Origin: Neobacillus sp. PS3-40
Lineage (GTDB): Bacteria; Bacillota; Bacilli; Bacillales; Cytobacillaceae
Direction of reading: 5' to 3'
NCBI RefSeq assembly: GCF_030915485.1
Contig: NZ_CP133266.1
Span: forward strand, 1,364,001-1,428,000
DNA length: 64,000 nucleotides
Part shown: positions 8,371 to 16,439 of the stretch, piece after piece
Layout: each line of letters opens with the position of its first letter
Numbering within the stretch: the first letter of the stretch is position 1
Made by a program: the position numbers and the translations under genes
Notes under the pieces: generated by a model
Databases searched by the model: none
Told to the model about the DNA's origin: nothing
The model's input: the letters and a program-made list of their open reading frames with translations, nothing else

Positions 8371-9699
8371 CTAATGTCGATCAATTAGTTGACACATCAT
8401 CAGTGCCTTCCCAACGAGAACTCCATCATTAAAAACTTCAACATCCACTTTACCAAATTTACGTCCAACTTCAAGAACCTTCGGATAAATACCAATAACA
8501 CAATCCATTTGAACTGGCTTTAAAAAATAAATGGTCATATTTTCAACAACGAGATCACCTTTTTTATAGTTCCTTAAAACGCGGCTTGCAGCTTCTGAGA
8601 CAATCGTTGTGAACACCCCATATGAGATAGTTCCAAGATGATTTGTCATCTGTGGAGTGATTTCACAGGAGTACATATCCTCCCCTTTTGTCTTTCCACG
8701 AATTAGAACCAATTGGTTGGTTACGATATTATCTAAAGTTTCTCCAACCTGTGGTTGACGTTGATTCATTTGCAAAGCCTTCAAAACATCTTGCCTGCTT
8801 ACAATCCCCTCAAGTCGATTGGAATCATCTACAACAGGAATTAATTCTATTCCTTCCCATACCATCATATGTGCAGCAGATGCGACACTTGTTTTTCCAC
8901 TAACTATAAGCGGGTTTTTCGTCATAATCTTTTCAATTAATGTTTCCTGATCATGTCCAATAATATCCTTAGCTGTTATAATACCCTGGATTTTCATATT
9001 TTGATCGACGACTGGGTAACGGCTATGTGATGTGTCTTGATTATACTGCTTCCACTGCAAAATTTTATCACTTGTATTTAAATAAAATATTTCCTGTAAC
9101 GGTGTTAGAATATCTTCTACTAGGATAATTTTCTTTTTAATCAATTGATCATATATTGCACGATTGATCATGGTCGCAACAGTAAATGTATCATAGCTTG
9201 TTGAAATAACTGGAATCTGTAGTTTATCTGCTAACTTTTTCACGTCATCCTCTGCATCAAACCCACCTGTTATTAGTACAGCAGCACCTGCTTTTAATGC
9301 AAGCTCATGAGCCTTTGCGCGGTTACCAATAATCAACAGATTACCAGCTCCCGTATAACGCATCATAGCCTCTAATTTCATCGCACCAATAACAAATTTA
9401 TTTAGGGTTTTATGTAGCCCTGCTTTTCCACCTACGACGTGGCCATCTACAATATTTACAACCTCTGCGAAAGTGAGATTTTCAATGTTTTCTCTTTTTT
9501 TACGTTCAATACGAATGGTTCCAACTCTTTCAATTGTACTAACAAAGCCCTTATTCTCAGCATCCTTAATTGCACGATACGCGGTTCCTTCACTTACCTT
9601 CATCGCCTTGGCGATTTGTCGCACTGATATTTTTTCTCCGATCGAAAGTTCATCAATGTACTGTAGTATTTGTTCATGCTTTGTGGCCAAGATTTTCAC
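8371..9699 (-). CDS. ytoI: YtoI, HTH-DRTGG-CBS-hotdog regulator
   Basis: A 442-aa multidomain protein. Residues about 1-70 are a winged HTH (ISVRQIAKAMKVSEGTAYRAIKDAE); about 80-190 a DRTGG domain; about 195-310 a CBS pair (QDTSHSRYPVVDQNMKIQG, VWEGIELIPVVDDSNRLEG); about 320-440 a thioesterase-like hotdog fold. This matches YtoI. CBS pairs usually bind adenine nucleotides and the hotdog may bind an acyl-CoA or similar ligand, so a metabolite-sensing DNA-binding role is likely but its targets are not known. The start at 9699 has a usable GGGTGAAAATC context. Confidence 0.88.
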   Translation of the reverse strand: MKILATKHEQILQYIDELSIGEKISVRQIAKAMKVSEGTAYRAIKDAENKGFVSTIERVGTIRIERKKRENIENLTFAEVVNIVDGHVVGGKAGLHKTLNKFVIGAMKLEAMMRYTGAGNLLIIGNRAKAHELALKAGAAVLITGGFDAEDDVKKLADKLQIPVISTSYDTFTVATMINRAIYDQLIKKKIILVEDILTPLQEIFYLNTSDKILQWKQYNQDTSHSRYPVVDQNMKIQGIITAKDIIGHDQETLIEKIMTKNPLIVSGKTSVASAAHMMVWEGIELIPVVDDSNRLEGIVSRQDVLKALQMNQRQPQVGETLDNIVTNQLVLIRGKTKGEDMYSCEITPQMTNHLGTISYGVFTTIVSEAASRVLRNYKKGDLVVENMTIYFLKPVQMDCVIGIYPKVLEVGRKFGKVDVEVFNDGVLVGKALMMCQLIDRH

Positions 9700-9820
9700 C
9701 CTTTATATTTAAATTATCCCCATAATCCGGGTCACTCATTTACCGGTATGAACTTAGATTTAATTATAAAGCGAAAAAAGCCTTGATTCAATGCAATATG
9801 GGACATTGGGCAAATTAGCA

Positions 9821-10063
9821 TCAATGAAAGGAACGCTTCTTACTAGTTCTTTGCTTTTGAACATGTCCATTTTGTTGAAGCTTTTTTCTTGGATGATACA
9901 GCAACCCTGTAAGATTTCCCGCAATAACAATTAGAGCAAACGAAAGCCAGATAAGGGAAAATGCCTCCTGTGCCCCACCAGTTGTTAAAGATAGCTTTGG
10001 CACTGCAAAATAAAGCAAAAATCCACATACTAAAAGACAAAGTAAATATCTGTTCTTTTTCAT
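9821..10063 (-). CDS. Small two-helix membrane protein of unknown function
   Basis: An 80-aa protein with two predicted membrane helices (residues about 5-21 and 36-56) and a strongly basic tail (HPRKKLQQNGHVQKQRTSKKR). The start at 10063 has a strong TAAGGAGGAAAATAA ribosome binding site, which supports it as a real gene. An overlapping frame of 65 codons has no such site. It lies between ytoI and ytkL on the same strand. I do not recognise the family; by the positive-inside rule the basic tail is likely cytoplasmic. Confidence 0.65.
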   Translation of the reverse strand: MKKNRYLLCLLVCGFLLYFAVPKLSLTTGGAQEAFSLIWLSFALIVIAGNLTGLLYHPRKKLQQNGHVQKQRTSKKRSFH

Positions 10064-10141
10064 TTATTTTCCTCCTTAAAGACTGCTTGTTTAATCTTTA
10101 TGCTCTAAGTGGAAAAAAAAGTCGAACACATTGCAAGAACC

Positions 10142-10822
10142 TTAGATTTCTATTTCTTCACCAGGGTTTAATATTCTACCATTTCCATCCTCAATCATTT
10201 TGATAAACTTTTTGGGATCCTGTTTAATAGGCGGGAATGTATTATAGTGAATAGGCACAACTATTTTCGCCTTTAATAGCCCTGCTGCATATGCTGCATC
10301 TTCAGGTCCCATTGTAAAGTTATCTCCAATTGGCAAGAAAGCAACATCAATCGGATGGCGGTCACCAATTAATTTCATATCTGAAAAAAGTCCTGTGTCA
10401 CCAGCATGATAGATCGTTTTTCCTTCATTCATAAACAGAACCCCTGCAGGCATTCCTAAATATATGATTTCCTTTTGTTCAGTCATCAAACCAGTACTAT
10501 GAAAAGCTTGCGTGAATTTGACCTTTCCAAAATCAAACTGATAAGCACCACCGATATTCATCCCATGAGTTTGCAGTCCTTGCCAGCTAAAGTATGTAGC
10601 AATTTCAGCGTTTGATATGATAAGTGCGCCACTTTTTTTAGCTAATTCATACGTATCGCCCATATGGTCCCCATGTCCATGAGTTAAAATAATGACATCA
10701 GGATGCATATTTTCTACCTTAAGATCTGTTAGAGTGTTCCCAGTAATGAACGGATCGATTAAAATTGTTTTTCCCGCCGATTTAATTTGGACAACTGAAT
10801 GTCCATGAAAAGAAACCTTCAT
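10142..10822 (-). CDS. ytkL: YtkL, UPF0173 metallo-beta-lactamase-fold hydrolase
   Basis: A 226-aa UlaG-like MBL-fold protein. Metal-binding motif [10 protein letters not shown] (HxHxDH) near residue 50, then [17 protein letters not shown] and a C-terminal [10 protein letters not shown]. The length agrees with B. subtilis YtkL (227 aa). It is a predicted metal-dependent hydrolase with no established substrate. The start ATG at 10822 follows GGGAGAGG. Confidence 0.9.
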   Translation of the reverse strand: MKVSFHGHSVVQIKSAGKTILIDPFITGNTLTDLKVENMHPDVIILTHGHGDHMGDTYELAKKSGALIISNAEIATYFSWQGLQTHGMNIGGAYQFDFGKVKFTQAFHSTGLMTEQKEIIYLGMPAGVLFMNEGKTIYHAGDTGLFSDMKLIGDRHPIDVAFLPIGDNFTMGPEDAAYAAGLLKAKIVVPIHYNTFPPIKQDPKKFIKMIEDGNGRILNPGEEIEI

Positions 10823-10977
10823 AAATTACCTCTCCCTTATTAAAAATTTATATTACTATTTCCCTTTTATCCAAGAAAACTCCTTCTTCTTACATTCTTT
10901 CTAATCCTTTTAGTGTTTACTTTTTTTATTTTTGTTGATACTCTCAAAATATGATTTATTTTTAGGGGGGACAAAAA

Positions 10978-12078
10978 ATGAACCAAAGATTAAGTAAATT
11001 TCAAGCATGGATGAAAGAAAATGATATTCAAGTCAGCTTTATTACCTCTTCAGAAAATGTATTTTATTTGAGTGGATTTTATAGTGATCCACATGAGCGG
11101 TTACTTGCTCTGGGTATTTTCCAAGATGATGAGCCATTTTTAGTTTGTCCTGGAATGGAAAAACATGGTGCGAAAAATTCTGGTTGGGAATCTGAAATCA
11201 TTGGATACAGCGACATCGATCATCCATGGGAAATGATTCAACAAGCCATTAATAAAAGAAGTAAAAACATCTCAAAAGTAGCAATTGAAAAAGAACACAT
11301 GAATGTTGAACGCTACGAAGCCATTTCAAATTTATTTCCTAATGCTACATTTATTTCAGCAGAAGAAAAATTAAGAAAGCTTCGAATGATAAAGGATGCT
11401 AAAGAATTAAAAACAATTGAAGAAGCATGTTCACTTGCTGATTTTGCCGTTGAGGTCGGGGTAAGTGAAATTAAAGAAGGCAAAACAGAGTTAGAGATTC
11501 TTTCAGCGATTGAATTCGCCTTAAAGAAAAAAGGCGTTACAGAAATGTCATTTGCGACAATGGTTTTGACCGGTGCAAATGCAGCTTCACCACACGGAAA
11601 CCCCGGTTTAACAAAGATTCAAAAGGGCGATCTCGTTTTATTTGATTTAGGAGTTGTCGTTGATCGTTATTGTTCTGATATCACAAGAACAGTTGCCTAT
11701 GGGGATATTAATGAAAAACAAAAAGAAATTTATGATACAGTTTTAAATGCACAACTTGCTGCGATAGATGCTAGCAAACCAGGGGTTACCTCAGCTGATG
11801 TTGACTTAACTGCCCGAAGAATTATTGCTGAAGCAGGGTATGGAGAATATTTTCCACACCGTCTTGGACATGGCCTCGGGATAAGTGTTCATGAGTATCC
11901 TTCGATGACTGAAACCAACCAGCTTATTCTTGAAGAAGGAATGGTTTATACGATCGAACCAGGTATTTATGTACCCGATGTAGCAGGAGTTCGGATTGAA
12001 GATGATGTCTATATTACTGCCGATGGTGTAAAAGTTTTAACAAAATTCCCTAAAGACCTTCAAATTATTAGACAATAG
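10978..12078 (+). CDS. Xaa-Pro aminopeptidase (M24B family)
   Basis: A 366-aa cytosolic metallopeptidase that removes N-terminal residues preceding proline. It has the creatinase-like N-domain (residues about 1-130) and the pita-bread catalytic domain. Metal ligands are visible in order: LFDLGVVVDRYCSDITRT (two Asp), GHGLGISVHEYP (His), EGMVYTIEPGIY (Glu) and GVRIEDDVY (Glu). Length and sequence recall YkvY/YqhT-type enzymes of Bacillus, but the exact orthologue is uncertain, so no symbol is given. The start ATG follows AGGGGGGAC. The composite repeat at 12117 begins just downstream. Confidence 0.93.
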   Translation: MNQRLSKFQAWMKENDIQVSFITSSENVFYLSGFYSDPHERLLALGIFQDDEPFLVCPGMEKHGAKNSGWESEIIGYSDIDHPWEMIQQAINKRSKNISKVAIEKEHMNVERYEAISNLFPNATFISAEEKLRKLRMIKDAKELKTIEEACSLADFAVEVGVSEIKEGKTELEILSAIEFALKKKGVTEMSFATMVLTGANAASPHGNPGLTKIQKGDLVLFDLGVVVDRYCSDITRTVAYGDINEKQKEIYDTVLNAQLAAIDASKPGVTSADVDLTARRIIAEAGYGEYFPHRLGHGLGISVHEYPSMTETNQLILEEGMVYTIEPGIYVPDVAGVRIEDDVYITADGVKVLTKFPKDLQIIRQ

Positions 12079-12143
12079 TGTTTTTAAAGAAAACGGCAGG
12101 AGTTCAGAGAAAAAGTCTTCATGTAACGTTCTTTGAAAATTGT

Positions 12144-12276
12144 CTGTTGATTTCCGCTCCAGGTGCTCGCTTTCCGCGGGGCGGGCGGTGAGCCTCCTCG
12201 GCGCTGAAGCGCCTGCGGGGTCTCACCTGTCCCGCTGCTCCCGCAGGAGTCGAGCACCTTACGCTCCAATCAACAG
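12144..12276. repeat. Palindromic GC-rich unit A1
   Basis: 133 bp bounded by CTGTTGATT and AATCAACAG. The interior pairs imperfectly (CTCGCTTTCCGCGGGG against the CCCGCAGGAGTCGAG side). Base composition is far above the AT-rich surroundings. The sequence resembles repeats I recall from many Bacillaceae genomes; this is memory, not a search. Confidence 0.75.
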
Positions 12277-12316
12277 TGTGCCAAAAGCAATAGTACGCTT
12301 TAACATAGTCAATGAA

Positions 12317-12362
12317 AAAAGGCGGCTCAAAATTCAGCATTGAATTTTAGAGTCGTCTTTTT
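12317..12362. terminator. Bidirectional terminator-like hairpin inside composite repeat A
   Basis: An imperfect stem around CTCAAAATTCA-gcat-TGAATTTTAGAG, flanked by AAAAAAGG on the left and CTTTTTT on the right. The equivalent hairpin in copy B is at about 60138-60185, where the outer stem is GGCGACTC/GAGTCGCC. Confidence 0.65.
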
Positions 12363-12517
12363 TAATACAGCTATATTTCCTTATTGATAAAAAGAAATTT
12401 TTCAGTGCCCTCGCTTAAGTGCCTGCTAGGTCTCCACTAATGTCATTAAAATAGAGGCCTTTTGGAATCATTAGTGGTCTTTGGATGTTTTCAGACTTTT
12501 TCACTTTATCTATCTGA

Positions 12518-12649
12518 GTTGATTGGAGCGGAGGGCACTTGACTCCTGCGGGATTAGAGGGAACGGGAGACCCCACAGACGTACGCCGAGGAGGCTTCCA
12601 TCCCTCCCCGCGGAAAGCAAGTGAGCAAGTGCCCGGAGCGGAAATCAAC
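12518..12649. repeat. Palindromic GC-rich unit A2 (inverted relative to A1)
   Basis: 132 bp bounded by GTTGATT and AATCAAC. It contains ACTCCTGCGGGA, GCCGAGGAGGC and CCCCGCGGAAAGC, the reverse-strand counterparts of motifs in A1. Confidence 0.75.
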
Positions 12650-12743
12650 GGGCAAAGTTATGGTCTAAATACACTCAACAGGGCTATTTACGTTTTTCTC
12701 CACGTTATCGGAACTTCTTAGAGTTTCCGGATCCTTTTTTTCT

Positions 12744-13865
12744 TTATAGTTTTTCTAGTAATGTTTTGGTATCAGAACTCTCCAAACCAAGTGCTTCAGC
12801 AACAGCTTTATATGTTACATAGCCTCCAAGTGTATTGATCCCTTTTAGCAACGCTTCATTTTCAAGGCAAGCCTTTACATATCCTTTATTAGCAATTTGA
12901 ATGGCATAAGGCACGGTCATGTTTGTTAATGCAATGGTTGAGGTACGTGGAACGGCACCAGGCATATTTGCAACCGCATAATGGACAACCCCATACTTTT
13001 CATATGTTGGATTATCATGTGTGGAAATTCGATCTGTTGTTTCAAAAATACCACCTTGGTCAATTGCAATATCCACCACAACGCTTCCAGGTTTCATTGA
13101 TTTAATCATTTCTTCCGTTACCAATTTGGGTGCCTTTGCTCCTGGAATAAGTACAGCGCCGATAACTAAATCTGATTCTTTAACAGCTTCGGCTAAATTA
13201 TATGGATTTGACATAAGTGTTGTTATTTCGGAACCGAAAATATCATCAAGTTGACGGAGGCGGTCAGGGTTTAAATCAATAATTGTTACCTTTGCGCCTA
13301 AACCAATCGCCATTTTAGCTGCATTTGTTCCGGCTACGCCTCCCCCAATAATCGTAACGATTCCCCTGTGAACACCTGGTACACCTGAAAGAAGAATTCC
13401 CTTACCACCATATACCTTTTCTAAGAATTGAGCCCCAATTTGGGCTGCCATCCTTCCAGCAACTTCACTCATAGGAGTTAAAAGTGGAAGTGAGCGGTTT
13501 GGTAGCTGCACAGTTTCATAAGCAATTCCAATAACCTTATTATCAAGTAATGCTTTGGTTAGTTCTGGCTCTGGGGCTAAATGTAAATAGGTGAACAAAA
13601 TTAATCCCTCACGAAAATATGAATATTCACTTGGAAGTGGTTCCTTCACTTTCATTACCATATCCATGGACCAAGCTTCTTTAGCAGTTTCAACGAGTTT
13701 TGCACCTGCAGAAGTATAATCTTCATCCAAAAAACCAGAACCCACTCCTGCACCTTTTTCAATAAATACTTCGTGATTAAATTTCAAAAGATTAACGACC
13801 CCAGCAGGCGTCATTGCTATCCGGTTTTCATTATTCTTTATCTCTTTAGGCACTCCAATACGCAT
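12744..13865 (-). CDS. ald: Ald, alanine dehydrogenase
   Basis: Reversibly deaminates L-alanine to pyruvate with NAD+; in Bacillus it supports alanine use and sporulation. The 373-aa protein has the N-terminal [23 protein letters not shown] signature with substrate-binding Arg15, catalytic MKVKEP Lys, the [11 protein letters not shown] His segment, and a Rossmann fold with [16 protein letters not shown]. Length is as expected (378 aa in B. subtilis). The start ATG at 13865 follows TAGGAGGTATATAC. It stands alone between the composite repeat and a short repeat copy. Confidence 0.97.
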   Translation of the reverse strand: MRIGVPKEIKNNENRIAMTPAGVVNLLKFNHEVFIEKGAGVGSGFLDEDYTSAGAKLVETAKEAWSMDMVMKVKEPLPSEYSYFREGLILFTYLHLAPEPELTKALLDNKVIGIAYETVQLPNRSLPLLTPMSEVAGRMAAQIGAQFLEKVYGGKGILLSGVPGVHRGIVTIIGGGVAGTNAAKMAIGLGAKVTIIDLNPDRLRQLDDIFGSEITTLMSNPYNLAEAVKESDLVIGAVLIPGAKAPKLVTEEMIKSMKPGSVVVDIAIDQGGIFETTDRISTHDNPTYEKYGVVHYAVANMPGAVPRTSTIALTNMTVPYAIQIANKGYVKACLENEALLKGINTLGGYVTYKAVAEALGLESSDTKTLLEKL

Positions 13866-13997
13866 GTATATACCTCCTAATTTCCTTACCTAGTAAAATA
13901 ATACGATTTTTCCTTTACAATAGTACCTTATTCTGTTAAAGATAAAAGATATTTACCCAGAATTAATCTTTCCCTATAAGCGTTATTTTACTCCTAA

Positions 13998-14047
13998 TAA
14001 AGAAAAATCGCCGATTGGCGTTGATGACTGATTCTTATAAGCTGAAA
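13998..14047 (+). repeat. Dispersed TAAAG repeat, copy 1 (short, degenerate)
   Basis: Begins TAAAGAAAAATCGCCGATTGGCG, keeping the first stem-loop of the family, then diverges. It is followed immediately by the terminator at 14050-14075. Confidence 0.65.
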
Positions 14048-14049
14048 AA

Positions 14050-14075
14050 AGCTTTGCCCGATTAAAGGCAAAGCT
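14050..14075 (-). terminator. Terminator of the Gly-rich gene
   Basis: AGCTTTGCC and GGCAAAGCT form a 9-bp stem; read on the minus strand it is followed by TTTTTT. It lies 20 bases beyond the stop codon of the Gly-rich gene. Confidence 0.8.
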
Positions 14076-14095
14076 GTAAAAGCACTAATCATATT

Positions 14096-14476
14096 TTAAT
14101 ACCAAGGATACATATAAGGATATGGGTATGGGTATGGATAACCGTAATAAGGATAGCCGTAACCGTAACCATAACCATAAGGGCTTAATAATGCCCCTGT
14201 TGCCAATCCTCCTAAGAACCCGCCAAAAAATGGAGCTCCACCAAATCCGAAACCGAATGGACGGCCAAACCCAAAACCAAATGGTCGGCCAAATCCAAAA
14301 CCAAACGGACGACCAAATCCGTGGCCAAATCCTCCGAATCCATGGCCGAATCCTCCAAATCCGTGGCCAAATCCTCCAAATCCGTGGCCAAATCCTCCAA
14401 ACCCATGACCAAATCCACCGAAACCTGGGCGAATTCTTTCATCTATTGGATCCATATATTGCATTTCGGGACTCAT
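14096..14476 (-). CDS. Gly/Phe/His/Tyr-rich low-complexity protein
   Basis: A 126-aa protein with no recognised domain. After MSPEMQYMDPIDERIRPG come about five copies of a seven-residue unit FGGFGHG, then three or four copies of an eight-residue unit FGRPFGFG, then a hydrophobic Gly stretch (FFGGFLGGLATGALLS) and a tail of alternating Tyr, Gly and Pro ending MYPWY. The start I choose (14476) follows GAGGAGGAATAAA; the ATG five codons earlier lies within that site. Own terminator downstream. Such composition is typical of spore-coat or surface proteins in Bacillus, but that is only a guess. The 21- and 24-bp DNA repeats predict length variation between strains. Confidence 0.72.
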   Translation of the reverse strand: MSPEMQYMDPIDERIRPGFGGFGHGFGGFGHGFGGFGHGFGGFGHGFGGFGHGFGRPFGFGFGRPFGFGFGRPFGFGFGGAPFFGGFLGGLATGALLSPYGYGYGYGYPYYGYPYPYPYPYMYPWY

Positions 14477-14610
14477 TTTATTCCTCCTCATTTTTTTTAT
14501 TACTCACATTAAAGGATATGCAACCAAAAAGGAAGACTCTTGGGTAAATGCCCTGATGACAAAAAATTCCCATGGCAAATATCTATTTTATTTAATTTGC
14601 ACAATTGAAA

Positions 14611-14635
14611 AAGGCCACCCACGTAGGGCAGCCTT
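14611..14635 (-). terminator. Terminator of the 54-aa gene
   Basis: AAGGCCACCC and GGGCAGCCTT form a stem with one mismatch; on the minus strand TTTTTC follows. It lies 15 bases after the stop codon of the small gene at 14650. Confidence 0.75.
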
Positions 14636-14649
14636 ACTTGAATTAAGAA

Positions 14650-14814
14650 TTATATAGTGGTTTCACTTCTCCCTAACTCATCACGATCTTCCTGTAATTC
14701 TTCCTGGTCAATAAAACCACTGTTATATGCGTTCATAATTTGTTCGCTTACAACAGTCGCTCCCTGTTCATCAAATTCAAATGAATACTGGTTTTTAGAT
14801 TCATTTTTTTTCAC
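14650..14814 (-). CDS. Small acidic conserved-looking protein (54 aa)
   Basis: A short gene with a GTG start at 14814 preceded by AAAGGGGGA at good spacing and followed by its own terminator. The product begins MKKNESKNQYSFEFDEQGAT and continues VVSEQIMNAYNSGFID, then a Glu/Asp/Arg-rich tail (QEELQEDRDELGRSETTI). The even, hydrophilic composition, ribosome binding site and terminator make it a convincing gene. I do not recognise a named family. Confidence 0.7.
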   Translation of the reverse strand: MKKNESKNQYSFEFDEQGATVVSEQIMNAYNSGFIDQEELQEDRDELGRSETTI

Positions 14815-14917
14815 AAAAAATTCCCCCTTTCAAAGTATGCAACATTATTATTATTCGATATTTCGAAACACATATTCATACTAATTTTTATATAATTTAG
14901 GTAAGGAGGAGATGGCA

Positions 14918-15370
14918 GTGGTACTTAAATATCAAAATATTTTAGTAGCTATCGATGGCTCTATCGAAGCAGAATGGGCTTTTAAGAAAGCAATCGAAAT
15001 TTCCAAACAAAATAATGCGAGACTTTTATTAGTCCATGTTATTGAAACAAGAACATTTGCCGCAATGGAGGCACTTGATCAAACAATCATTGAAAAAACT
15101 GATAAGTATGCAGGAGAACTGCTTAAAAGATATCAAAATCTTGCAACTGATGCAGGGGTATTAAACGTTCAATATGAAATTCATTACGGCTCTCCCAAAG
15201 TAAAAATCCCAAAGGAAATAGCAAAAAAACACAACATAGATTTAATTATTTGCGGAGCAACAGGTATGAATGCAATTGAGAGATTTTTAATCGGAAGTGT
15301 TTCGCAAAATATTACCCGTTATGCCCCCTGCGATGTACTCGTTGTTCGAACTGAGAAGGATGAAATCTAA
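14918..15370 (+). CDS. Universal stress protein (UspA family)
   Basis: A single-domain Usp of 150 aa. The strand-1 motif NILVAIDGSIEAEWAFKKA and the C-terminal ATP-binding signature ICGATGMNAIERFLIGSVSQNITRYAPCDVLVVR (G-2x-G-9x-GS) are complete, so it probably binds ATP. I prefer the GTG at 14918, eight bases after AAGGAGG, over the ATG at 14912, which sits only two bases after it. Cytoplasmic stress protein of unspecified role. It is monocistronic with a terminator at 15386. Confidence 0.9.
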   Translation: MVLKYQNILVAIDGSIEAEWAFKKAIEISKQNNARLLLVHVIETRTFAAMEALDQTIIEKTDKYAGELLKRYQNLATDAGVLNVQYEIHYGSPKVKIPKEIAKKHNIDLIICGATGMNAIERFLIGSVSQNITRYAPCDVLVVRTEKDEI

Positions 15371-15385
15371 GCAAAAACAACTGCG

Positions 15386-15411
15386 TGTAGCATACAGCTA
15401 CATGTTTTTTA
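15386..15411 (+). terminator. Terminator of the usp gene
   Basis: TGTAGC and GCTACA form the core of the stem around ATACA, followed by TGTTTTTT, 16 bases after the stop codon. Confidence 0.8.
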
Positions 15412-15469
15412 TTTGTTTAAATTGTTCTTTGTAGTAAAATAGAAAAAACTACTTGATGGAGGATAAAAA

Positions 15470-15784
15470 ATGAAAGAATGCTTTGCTTTCGATCAACGGC
15501 TTGGTATTTCCATACCTGACCTAAAGTTAGATTGGGATCATTATAAAAAAGAAGTTCAACATTCCATTTTATTTAATTGGGAAAAAATTCGTGGTTCCAT
15601 TCCCGACCGAATTGCAGAGCTCGAAGAAGATATTAACGAGAAACAAGCATTGTTATCAAATGAAAGTGACTTTCCACGCTCATGTGAATTAAATAGCGAA
15701 ATAGCTGAGCTTGCTTCTATTATTAATGATTTATGGATTTGGTTTCGTGCAAATCAAACCGTTTCAACAAAAGTTCATCAATAA
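15470..15784 (+). CDS. Hypothetical small helical protein
   Basis: A 104-aa soluble protein with a Trp-rich character (DWDHY, FNWEKI, DLWIWFRANQ) and a central charged coiled-coil-like stretch (IAELEEDINEKQALL). The start ATG follows TGGAGGA. It looks like a conserved Bacillus protein of unknown function, not recognised by name. Its TAA stop codon is exactly the first three bases of dispersed repeat copy 2, so the natural C-terminus may have been set by the repeat. Confidence 0.75.
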   Translation: MKECFAFDQRLGISIPDLKLDWDHYKKEVQHSILFNWEKIRGSIPDRIAELEEDINEKQALLSNESDFPRSCELNSEIAELASIINDLWIWFRANQTVSTKVHQ

Positions 15785-15874
15785 AGAAAAATCTACGATT
15801 GGCGTGGATTACAGAGGTGTAGTTGCAGTTATGCGCTAGCAGAATTTATGGATATAAGTTCTGATTAGCTAAAG
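15782..15874 (+). repeat. Dispersed TAAAG repeat, copy 2 (nearly full length)
   Basis: Starts TAAAGAAAAATC at the stop codon of the preceding gene, keeps the GTAGTTGCAGTTATGCGC block and the AGAATTTATGGAT stem (here with one mismatch), and ends GATTAGCTAAAG. The terminator at 15877 follows directly. Confidence 0.8.
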
Positions 15875-15876
15875 AA

Positions 15877-15916
15877 AGGATGACCCATATAAAAAATTTG
15901 GCCATCCTCTTTTTTT
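15877..15916 (+). terminator. Terminator after the hypothetical gene and repeat copy 2
   Basis: AGGATG and CATCCT form the base of an imperfect stem with a long AT-rich loop, followed by CTTTTTTT on the plus strand. Confidence 0.6.
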
Positions 15917-15926
15917 CATATTTTAA

Positions 15927-16439
15927 TTAAAGGTCTTTTTTTAATTCCATAACAACATGGCCAATTTCTGGAAGGATTAATTTATTCATTGCAAGCTTTA
16001 CAGCCCCAGTTGATCCTGGAGTGGAGAAAACTGCTTTATTATGTATTACTCCAGCAATAGCCCTTGAAAGAATGGCAGCCGATCCAATATCCTCTTGGTA
16101 GCTAAGCATCCTAAATATTTCTCCAAAACCTACTATTTCTTTTTCTAAAAGTTCTTTTACGGTCTCAATGGTAACATCCCGTTTAGCAATTCCCGTTCCA
16201 CCATTTAGCAAAATTGCATCGATATTTTCCTCGGAACAACCTTTAAGTATTTCTTCCTTAATTGGGGATATTTCATCTTTTACAATGACATAATCAGTAA
16301 CCATATGTCCCGCTTCTTGTAAAAGTTCAATCATCAATTTACCGCTTTTATCCGTTTCTTTGTCCCTTGTATCACTTACAGTAATAATTTTAACATGAAC
16401 AATTTTTTTTGCTCTTTCTTTATGTTCTTTAGTACTCAT
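15927..16439 (-). CDS. moaB: MoaB, molybdenum cofactor biosynthesis protein
   Basis: A 170-aa member of the MoaB/MogA family, which adenylylates molybdopterin before metal insertion. Motifs: TVSDTRDKETDKSG near the start, LLNGGTGIAKRDVTIETV (the GGTG loop) in the middle and FSTPGSTGAVKLAMNKLILPE at the end. The start ATG at 16439 overlaps the 3' end of the EcsC-family gene by 11 bases, with AGAGGTGG inside that gene as its ribosome binding site, so the pair is one transcription unit. Other Mo-cofactor genes are not in the window. Confidence 0.95.
   Translation of the reverse strand: MSTKEHKERAKKIVHVKIITVSDTRDKETDKSGKLMIELLQEAGHMVTDYVIVKDEISPIKEEILKGCSEENIDAILLNGGTGIAKRDVTIETVKELLEKEIVGFGEIFRMLSYQEDIGSAAILSRAIAGVIHNKAVFSTPGSTGAVKLAMNKLILPEIGHVVMELKKDL

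Larger units (their letters stand above)
12117..12716. repeat. Composite ~600-bp intergenic repeat, copy A
   Basis: Fills the gap between the Xaa-Pro peptidase and ald. It contains, in order: a GC-rich imperfect palindrome (12144-12276) flanked by CTGTTGATT/AATCAACAG, a hairpin (about 12317-12362) with T/A runs on both sides, a spacer, and a second palindrome of the same type in reverse orientation (12518-12649). The whole unit recurs at 60035-60576 with the same order of parts. Open reading frames across it are GC-rich and look accidental. No transposase is present. Confidence 0.85.

Noticed and set aside
12084-12721. Open reading frames of 61-80 codons across the composite repeat, and similar ones at 60261-60680
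   Set aside because: They are Arg/Pro/Ser/Gly-rich, run on both strands of GC-rich palindromes, lack ribosome binding sites and differ between the two repeat copies.
14290-14420. Regularly spaced short repeats resembling a CRISPR array
   Set aside because: The units are contiguous 21-bp coding repeats with no unique spacers and no cas genes nearby.
14122-14547. A 141-codon frame opposite the Gly-rich gene
   Set aside because: It is the antisense reading of the same tandem repeats; the product is a Gln/Arg/Met repeat with no start signal.
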